Assembly (NCBI RefSeq): GCF_020497125.1
Contig: NC_059080.1
Span: 45,015,563-45,079,562, forward strand
Source of the DNA: Mauremys mutica
Taxonomy: Eukaryota; Chordata; Testudines; Geoemydidae
Direction of reading: 5' to 3'
DNA: 64,000 bases
In this document: positions 57,121-64,000 of the stretch, in pieces
Layout of the letters: every line of letters begins with the position of its first letter
How positions within the stretch are numbered: position 1 is the stretch's first letter
Made by a program: the position numbers and the translations under genes
The notes under the pieces: generated by a model
Seen by the model: only the letters and a program-made list of their open reading frames with translations
What the model was told of the DNA's origin: nothing
Database searches by the model: none

Positions 57121-58585
57121 AGTATGGATCCTGCTCAGCTGTACATTGTTCTTGTGAGCATTACAAAGACCTCGCGCCTTATCCTGTAGTATTTACACAG
57201 CCAGTACAGGAGCCGCCACATGGAACAATGTGATCCCATGCAAGCCGCCCTGCCAGAAGACATAGAACAGAGCAATTCGCAGTTGCTGGCGACAGTCACG
57301 CATCACCTTGACATGGCTGAGCGTTATTTCTGGGCCCTGGAAACAAGCACTGACTGGTGGGACCGCATCGTTATGCAGCTATGGGATGATGAGCAGTAGC
57401 TGCACAACTTTCAAATGCGTAAGGCCAATTTCCAGGAACTGTGTGAAGAGCTTTCCCCAGCCCTGAAGTGCAGCAATATTAAACTGAGAGCTGCTCTGAC
57501 AGTGGAGAAGCGAGTGGTGATGGCTCTGTGGAAGCTTGCAATGCCAGACTGCTACTGGTCAGTGGGGTATCAATTTGGATTCAGTAAATCTACCATGGGA
57601 TCAATCTAAGTTTGCGGGGCCTGAACAGACTTCTGCTAAGAAGGGTAGTGACTCTGGGCAACATGCAGGACATAGGGAATAGTTTTGCTGCAATTATCAG
57701 AGGGGTAGCCGTGTTAGTCTGGATCTGTAAAAGCAGCAAAGAGTCCTGTGGCACCTTATAGACTAACAGACGTTTTGGAGCATGAGCTTTCGTGGGTGAC
57801 ATGCATCCGACGAAGTGGGTATTCACCCATGAAAGCTCATGCTCCAAAAACGTCTGTTAGTCTATAAGGAGCCACAGGACTCTTTGCTGCTTTTGCTGCA
57901 ATGGGGTTCCCTAACTGTGGAGGGGCGACAGACAGAACGCATATCACTATCTTGGTACCAGGTTACCTTGCCAAAGAGTACATAAACTGAAAGGGGTACT
58001 TCTCAATGATGTTGCAGGTGCTGGTGGATCACATGGCTGTTTCACTGACATCAACGTGGGATGGTTGGGAAAGGAGTATGATGTGCACATCTTTAGGAAC
58101 ACAGATCTGTTCAGAAAGCTGCAAGCAGGGACTTTCTTTCCAGATTGCAAAATAACCATTGGTGATGTTGAAATGCCAATCGTGATCCTGGGAGGCCCAG
58201 CCTACCCCTTGCTCCCATGGCTCATGAAGCTGTACACAGGTAGCCTGGACAGCAGTAAGGACCAGTTCAACCATAGGCTGAGCAAGTGGAGAATGGTGGT
58301 GGAATGTGCCTTTGGATGTTTAAAAGGTCGCTAGCGTTGTTTGCTTACTAGGTTAGACCTCAGTGAAAGCAATATTCCCATTGTTATTGCTGCCTGATGT
58401 GTGCTCCATAATATATTGAAACAAAGGGAGAAAAGTTTCTGCCACGGTGAGGGGTTGAGGCAGATTGCCTGGCAGCCAATTTTGCACAGCCAGAAACTAG
58501 GGCAATAAGAAGAGCACATTGAGGGGCTTTGCATCTCTTTGAAGCTTTGAAAGCTGGTTTCAGCAATGAGCCAGAGTAATGGGAC
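57121..58585 (+). pseudogene. Harbinger transposase, decayed
   Basis: Recognisable parts: FQELCEELSPALK and LTVEKRVVMALWKLAMPDCYWSV (57415-57609), the first Asp region near 57925 (TDRTHITIL), and FRKLQAGTFFP to VVECAFGCLKGR (58056-58334). The second catalytic Asp is replaced: ILGGPAYPLLPWL instead of ILGDPAYP. Multiple stops, frameshifts and a Penelope-like insertion at 57695-57890. It shows the stretch that the 35-kb copy has lost. Confidence 0.85.
57695..57890. mobile_element. Penelope-like short repeat in the transposase
   Basis: Starts TATCAGAGGGGTAGCC. Flanked by TTTTGCTGCAAT at 57683-57694 and 57891-57902, a perfect 12-bp duplication. Inverted halves. The hammerhead core is mutated (CCGACGA for CTGATGA; TGAAA kept). 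Confidence 0.85.
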
Positions 58586-58849
58586 ACTTATCTGTGTTGT
58601 TCCTTACCAAACTATCCCCTCCATTGCATTTTCTTCCCTGTAAACTCCACCCCCACCAACCACTGTGTGTTGAATGAAGAAAGAGCCTTTTCTCCTCACT
58701 CCGTTAAGTTTTATTGTGCACACAGAGACAGCAAAGAAAAGTAAGATAACCTGGGGCAAAAGGACGGATAACACTGTGGGGGGAGAAAAAAGGACAGCTT
58801 GCTTACAGCTTGTAACAAAGCAGCCTCTGGCGGGACACAACTGAGGGTA

Positions 58850-59770
58850 TCAATTCAGGACAAATTGCTTAGAGAAGGGCAGTCACAGCCCAAGGCTGGG
58901 TGTCCTTTATTATTAAGGCAAACCAAACCAGCCAAACAGAGAGGACTTCGGTTTTACCCCACTGGCTAATCAGAAGTCATACAAGAAATTCCCTCAGATA
59001 CTCCAGTTCCCTTGTACCACCACCAGCACCACTCCTTATGGGCATGAATGGTTATGAAAACCAATACCCCAGTAAAAGAAAAAAGGTTCTCCTGATCCCA
59101 AAGGACCAAGCCCCAGACCAAGGTCAATATACAGGTCAGATCTTACCCACAAATCATGCTGTTGCCAATCCTTTAGAATCTAAAGGTTTATTCAAAAGTA
59201 AGAAATATAGATGAGAGCTAAAATTGGTCAAAGTAATCAATTACATACAGTAATGGCAAAGTTCTTGGTTCAGGCTTGTAGCGGGGATGGAATAAACTGC
59301 AGGCTCAAATCAAGTCTCTGGAATACATCCACAGCTTGGGTGGGTCATTCAGTTCTTTGTTCTGAGCTTCAGTGTAGCAAAGTTCCTCCAGAGATAAGAA
59401 GCAGGACTGAAGACAAAATGGAGATGGCACAGCTGCCTTTTATAGTCCTTTTGCCATGTGGCTTGTGCTTCCTTTGTTCCAAACACAAGCTGCCCAGCAC
59501 ATGGCATGGAAAAACCTTAGAGTTCTGTCCATAGGCATGTCCCTGCATGCTTTGCTAAGTCACAAGGTGTATCTGCTTTCTCTCAATGGGTCAATTGTAT
59601 AGCTGATGGTCCTTCATTGGCCATCAAGCAGGCTAGGCAGTGCTGATGCCAAATTGTCTGGGGTGTCACCCAGAAGCATAGCACAAGTTTGAAATACAGA
59701 CAGTATAGAGCCAATACTTAACTTTAAATACAAAAATGATACATGCATAATCATAACCAGCAAATCATAA
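58850..59770. repeat. LTR-like repeat
   Basis: Noncoding, no terminal inverted repeats, starts near TGAGGGTATCAATTCAG and runs to the CR1 boundary. TTTATT words (58911, 59187) and a TTTTATAGTCC (59439) that reads as a TATA-like box on the minus strand suggest a minus-strand LTR. Boundaries uncertain. Confidence 0.4.
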
Positions 59771-60597
59771 CTGTGGACTGCACCCTTAGCAAGTTTGCAG
59801 ATGACACTAAACTGGGAGGAGTGGTTGATACGCTGGAGGGTAGGGCTAGGATACAGAGGGACCTAGACAAATTAGAGGATTGGGCCAAAAGAAATATGAT
59901 GAGGTTCAACAAGGACAAGTGCAGAGTCCTGCACTTAGGACGGAAGAATCCCATGCACTGCTACAGACTAGGGACCGAATGGCTGGGCAGCAGTTCTGCA
60001 GAAAAGGACCTAGGGGTTACGGTGGACGAAAAGCTGAATATGAGTCAACAGTGTGCCCTTGTTGCCAAGAAGGCTAATGGCATTTTGGGTTGTATAAGTA
60101 GGGGCATTTCCAGCAGATCAAGGGATGTGATCATTCCCCTCTACTCAGCACTGGTGAGGCCTCATTTGGAGTACTGTGTCCAGTTTTGGGCCCCACACTA
60201 CAAGAAGGATGTGGATAAATTGGAGAGAGTCCAGCGGAGGGCAACAAAAATGATTAGGGGGCTGGAGCACATGACTTATGAGGAGAGGCTGAGGGAACTG
60301 GGATTGTTTAGTCTGCAGAAGAGAAGAATGAGGGGGGATTTGATAGCTGCTTTCAGCTACCTGAAAGGGGGTTCCAAAGAGGATGGATCTAGACTGTTCT
60401 CAGTGGTAGAAGATGACAGAACAAGGAGTAATGGTCTCAAGTTGCAGAGGGGAAGGTTTAGGTTGGATATTAGGAAAAACTTTTTCACTAGTAGGGTGGT
60501 GAAGAACTGGAATGGGTTACCTAGGGAGGTAGTGGAATCTCCTTCCTTAGAGGTTTTTAAGGTCAGGCTTGACAAAGCCCTGGCTGGGATGATTTAG
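59771..60597 (+). CDS. CR1 reverse transcriptase C-terminal fragment
   Basis: About 275 codons from [16 protein letters not shown] to ALAGMI, open to the natural stop. The Met used by a gene finder (59743) belongs to flanking DNA. Without the rest of the polymerase it cannot work. Confidence 0.85.
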
Positions 60598-60680
60598 TTG
60601 GGTTTGGTCCTGCTTTGAGCAGGGGGTTGGACTAGATGACCTCCTGAGGTCCCTTCCAACCCTGAGATTCTATGATTCTA
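59771..60680 (+). mobile_element. CR1 LINE, short 5'-truncated copy
   Basis: Starts within the reverse transcriptase at the FADDTK box and ends with ATTCTATGATTCTAT octamers at 60666-60681. It is a near twin of the copy at 1660-3560, differing at only a few residues over 280. Confidence 0.9.
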
Positions 60681-60949
60681 TAACCTTTTAATAGACACCT
60701 TACTTGACCTCCTTTGTACCAGATTTGGTGCCACTATATGACCTTGGTTGCAACAATGATCTATACAGTTACAGTTTATATTAATAACATCACACAGATG
60801 CACTGCAACAACAATCAAAGGTGTGGGAATGGGCGCCTTCTGGTCCTTGTACTCTCCCCTGGTATTGAGTCCAAGGGATACCAAACATCCTCCTCCTTCT
60901 CCCCCCCCCCTCCAGTTGGGAGAGGAGGATGTAGAACTGGATGATGGTG

Positions 60950-61284
60950 GCAGCAGGTTCAGCATAGGCTGCAGGGGGACTCTAGCATCGAGCTGTCTTT
61001 TTTGTACCTCAACCAGATGCCTCAACATGTCTGATTGCTCCTTCATAATCCACAGCATCTCTTCCTCTGTGGCACACTCATGTTCCCTGCATGCTCTCCC
61101 TCCTCCCTGACCATGTGCAGGTTATCGGACAGTGTAATCCTCTATGCTGTGAGCTCCGTCTTGTCACTCTTGGAAGCGTGCACTAACTCACTGAACATGT
61201 CCTCCCGAGTCTTCTTTTTCCGCCTTCTAATCTGGGAAAGTCTCTGACCCAGTGTGGAAGATGGGCCGACAGACAAGGTTTCAG
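60950..61284 (-). pseudogene. Harbinger Myb-like gene, exon 2
   Basis: Minus strand: acceptor TTCCTTGCAG with AG at 61286-61285, then a Ser/Pro-rich start, RLSQIRRRKKKTREDMFSEL, and further on MLWIMKEQSDMLRHLVEVQKRQ. The same phase as in the intact copy. A stop or frameshift near 61140-61160 and another near 61060 break it. Confidence 0.72.
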
Positions 61285-61802
61285 CTGCAAGGAATGCAAA
61301 GCACAAGGGTAGCATTGACAGTGCATACATTGTTTCTGGTGCAAGGGTTAATTTTTTTTATTAAAAAAACACCCCTCAATACACTTCACTGCAAGCCACA
61401 ATGTAATCACAACCGCTGGCTACTGCAAGAGTTGGTTTGCTGCTCCAGCCATGGTGAGTAAGGCCACGAGGCGTGGGTGAGAGGTCTTGTGCTGCAGCTT
61501 TTGTGAACACATCCTTGAGCTCACTTGTTGGAACTTGAGAAGGCACCAGTGTAAAGCCCCCCCAAATACTTTGTTTTTTTACAAAATTGGCACCAGGTTG
61601 GGCGGGGAGAGGAGACAAACAGGAAGCCGTCACCCCTCCCCCCTTTTTTTTCCAATGCTGCTTGCCATACATGGTGATCCCTTCCAACTACAGCCATGGC
61701 ATGTTTGGGAAAGCGTGGCTGTGTGACCCAGATTTCACCAAACAGGAAGCAGATTACTTTTCAAATTGCTTGCGGTTTAAAGGCTAGCATTGAAAACTTC
61801 TC

Positions 61803-62120
61803 CCATTTACCCTAGGTGACCCTATGTGATATCACTCTCCTGAGGGTAACAGCGGCAGTGAGGGAGCTGCAAGTGTCTGGGTACAGACCTGATCCTTACG
61901 CTTCAATGCTGTGTGCCGCAATGATGCCAGCAGAGTTAATACTGGAGTGGTACGGGAAAGTGTCCTACCGTGGTGGACGAAATAAGGCAGCCCTTTCCAG
62001 AAACCTTCTGCAAAGGATTGCAGAGTACCTCTATGAAACTTCCTAGAAATCTCCATGGAGGATTCCTGGGCCATCCCCATGCACATAAACAGTCTTTTTC
62101 AAAGAGCACCCACTGCGTAG
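61803..62120 (+). pseudogene. Third Harbinger gene, copy with late frameshift
   Basis: Begins after the acceptor-like CCATTTACCCTAG with VTLCDITLLRVT (no ATG at the usual place), then YRPDPYASMLCAAMMPAEL, YGKVSYRGG, NKAALSRNLLQRIAEYL. One frameshift at about 62040, after which NFLEISMEDSWAIPMHINSLFQ runs to TAG at 62118. ATTAAA follows at 62165. Same nested, opposite-strand position as the other copies. Confidence 0.68.
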
Positions 62121-62226
62121 CTGGAGTGGCCACTGATACCCACTATACCTACTTTTTTGTTCAGATTAAACATAAAAAATAATAGCATGTAACCCCTACA
62201 CAGTTTGACTGGAAATATGTACTCAC

Positions 62227-62730
62227 CAGAGGTGCTTTCCCCGGCATCACAGTCCGCCACCAACTGGTCCTGTGAAGGTATGGACTCCGGGGTTAAAAAT
62301 AGTCCTTGGTTGTTGAGGAGAATGGATCCTCCGCTTGCTTGCCTCACATTCTCCTCGTCCTCATCAACAATGTCCTCCTCATTGTTGCTCGAGGTCGCCC
62401 AGGGCTCCTGGGAGGTTTCCACAGAGCGTTTTGGGGTAGGGGTGGGGTCACCGCCTAGAATTGTACGCAGCTCCTCATAAAAGCGGCATGTCTGTGGGGC
62501 AGAACCAGAGTGACTGTTCGCCTCCCTTGACTTCTGGTACGCTTGCCGAAACTCCTTTATTTTCACATGGCACTGCTGTGTGTCCCTGGAGTAGCCCTTC
62601 TCCCCCATGCCCCGCACAACCTGACATAGATGTCAGAGTTTCTTCTGCTGGATCAGACATCTGTCTGCACAGACTTCTCCCCACGCAGCAATAAGATCCA
62701 CATCCTCCTCTGTACTTCATGCTGGAGCAT
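62227..62730 (-). pseudogene. Harbinger Myb-like gene, exon 1
   Basis: Minus strand, ending at donor GTGAGT (GT at 62226-62225). Readable: GYSRDTQQCHVKIKEFRQAY, REANSHSGSAPQTCRFYEEL, acidic NNEEDIVDEDEENV, and a C-terminal SIPSQDQLVADCDAGESTSG. The N-terminal trihelix part upstream is frameshifted (62620-62730). Confidence 0.75.
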
Positions 62731-62822
62731 GTTTGTGGCCTTGAGTCACCATGACCAGCTGTGCTGGTGAGCTCTCCATGCTGATCAAACAGGAAATGAA
62801 AATTCAAAAGTTCCCGGGGCTC

Positions 62823-64000
62823 TAACAGGAGCAGCAGCTTACGGCTTGTTCCTCCGGAGAGGGAACAGCTCAGTGCTGGGGTGGGTCCAAAGCTGTGAGG
62901 TGCTCAAGGTGTCCCTTCTCCTGTGATTGGAATGTGCCTTTCCTAAGACTCGGGGACTACTTGTGTTCATTGTGTCTCTGAGGCTTGCACCATCCCACAG
63001 ATCCTCCTCAGCTGCTGAGCAAGCGCCCAGACAATGCACATTCCAGCACCTGCAGAGGGGCATGTGCAGAGCAGGAGGGGAGGTGCTCAGAGCGCTCAGT
63101 GCTATGACTGCAGCACATCTGGTGAAGACACTCCATACTGACAGGAGAGAGCTCCTCCATCATCAGCATAACTCCTCCTCCTCTGCGAGAGGCGGTAGCT
63201 GTGTCGGCAGTAGAAACTCTCCGGACAACATATGACTGTCCACACCGTGTAACTTACAATCGCTGGTGGGGGGGCTTATTGTCCACAGGCCACAGAACTT
63301 CCCTAAAACAATTTCTGCAGCAGAAAAACAGCCCATCTGGATTTGAAGTGGTCAGTGATGGAGAAACCACCACGATCTCTGATAAATTGTTCCCATGGCT
63401 AATTGCTCCACTGTTAAAATGTGCACCTTACCGCCAGTCTGAACAGTGGCTCACTGTCTTGCCATTTCACACTGGAGAGAACGTCACCCTCAACTGTGGA
63501 CTTCACTAGACTAGCTCCTAACCCATAGGAACTAACCCTGTCAATAACAGCTGTGCTCTGCCATGGCCTCTCCCAGGTCAGGCCCCCAAGGGCATTGCTA
63601 GCGCTAAGAAGTGCATTACTAGTAACACGTGGTTTGTGCAGAACTCTTTGCTGGTCTCAGTGTGTTTTGCAAAGGTGGATCGGGGCCACCATCACCCTCT
63701 CAAGAGGGAAACTGAGCCCCACTTGCCCAGGGTCACAGGAGAAGCTCATGAGAGAGCCTGGAAGAGAACCCAAGCCTTGAGCCCTAAGTGTGCCGTAGGC
63801 AGGATGCCACAATTTGGTTTACAGAAGCATCCTCGGGAGTAGGCCGTGAATCCAAAGCCCAAGTCACACTCACCAGCGTGGTACCCACATCCCCAAAACC
63901 AGAGCTCCATGTGGATTGAAAAGCTGGGGGGAGGTCACACACCAATGGGTTCTTTTCCTTTTGCCCCTCAGTTTGGCTCTCCCTAGGCCCCTGGGCCCCA
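62823..64000. other. No gene recognised; MIR-like remnant near the end
   Basis: 63680-63810 contains GGGAAACTGAGCCCCACTTGCCCAGGGTCACA and further words of a minus-strand tRNA-derived SINE. The plus frame 63201-63509 (102 codons) has no recognisable domain. Confidence 0.4.

Larger units (their letters stand above)
56757..62822 (+). mobile_element. Decayed Harbinger element with later insertions
   Basis: Left end near 56757 (ACGTCTACACTAC). Contains transposase (57.1-58.6 kb), an LTR-like block, a CR1 copy, the two exons of the Myb-like gene (minus, 60.7-62.7 kb) and the third small gene (61.8-62.1 kb). Homology stops at about 62822 and the right terminal repeat is missing. Oldest looking of the Harbinger copies with transposase. 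Confidence 0.78.

Noticed and set aside
63201..63509. 102-codon plus frame ending near TLNCGLH, at first resembling an immunoglobulin-type motif
   Set aside because: A single short motif without the rest of the fold; no splice sites or start that fit.
1..64000. Bacterial features such as operons, CRISPR arrays and ribosome-binding sites
   Set aside because: The window is vertebrate DNA; repeats present are transposons and satellites and no direct-repeat/spacer arrays were seen.
1..64000. tRNA or rRNA genes
   Set aside because: No complete cloverleaf or conserved rRNA segment recognised; tRNA-like words belong to MIR-type SINEs.

Overview
The window looks like a stretch of reptilian, most probably turtle (Testudines), genomic DNA. 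The evidence is the repeat content: CR1 LINEs with octamer tails, DIRS-like retrotransposons, Penelope-like short repeats, many PIF/Harbinger elements and MITEs, old MIR-type SINEs, and retroviral LTRs. There is one recognisable host gene, a CITED1 orthologue. Almost everything else is transposable-element DNA, often nested several layers deep. Nothing bacterial is present.

Layout. 1-540: old LTR-like remnant (a second copy lies at 18.25-18.64 kb). 541-4,802: rearranged foldback Harbinger element with a CR1 copy inserted (minus strand, 583-codon open frame). 4.8-5.4 kb: AT-rich, no gene. 5.4-6.2 kb: TIR element holding a second, GC-rich foldback element. 6.4-7.1 kb: GC-rich repeat. 7.15-7.97 kb: probable solo LTR. 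7.97-11.54 kb: DIRS-like element (minus), broken by a Penelope-like repeat at 9.1-9.5 kb. 11.55-12.65 kb: LTR-like DNA. 12.7-15.3 kb: second DIRS-like element (minus) with an inverted repeat at its end. 15.4-15.65 kb: 45-bp minisatellite. 15.86-16.85 kb: mariner-type TIR element. 16.9-19.5 kb and 20.2-21.9 kb: GC-rich repeat modules with Penelope-like copies. 24.17-25.06 kb: TIR element starting GGGTTGCCA. 25.8-32.2 kb (minus): CITED1, with its main coding exon at the left, a CR1 fragment and MIR copies in the intron, and a CpG-rich TATA promoter with a noncoding first exon at the right. 33.2-34.0 kb: two MITEs. 34.76-39.85 kb: a nearly complete Harbinger transposon inserted into a MITE. 41.2-42.4 kb: hAT-like element. 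44.19-49.34 kb: Harbinger derivative without transposase and interrupted by a solo LTR. 49.34-56.3 kb: MITE split by a minus-strand endogenous retrovirus with paired LTRs. 56.76-62.82 kb: decayed Harbinger element carrying a Penelope-like repeat, an LTR-like sequence and a CR1 copy. 62.8-64 kb: no clear gene.

The most interesting system is in the Harbinger elements. Besides the transposase (plus strand) and the two-exon Myb-like DNA-binding protein (minus strand), the elements at 34.8, 44.2 and 56.8 kb each carry a third small gene. It encodes about 95-100 residues on the plus strand, inside the intron of the Myb-like gene, with an acceptor-like site at its start and a poly(A) signal just after its end. 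Its protein sequence is conserved between copies that differ clearly in DNA. I know of no described function. The second notable system is a set of Penelope-derived short repeats that keep a hammerhead ribozyme core and are flanked by 9-12 bp target duplications.
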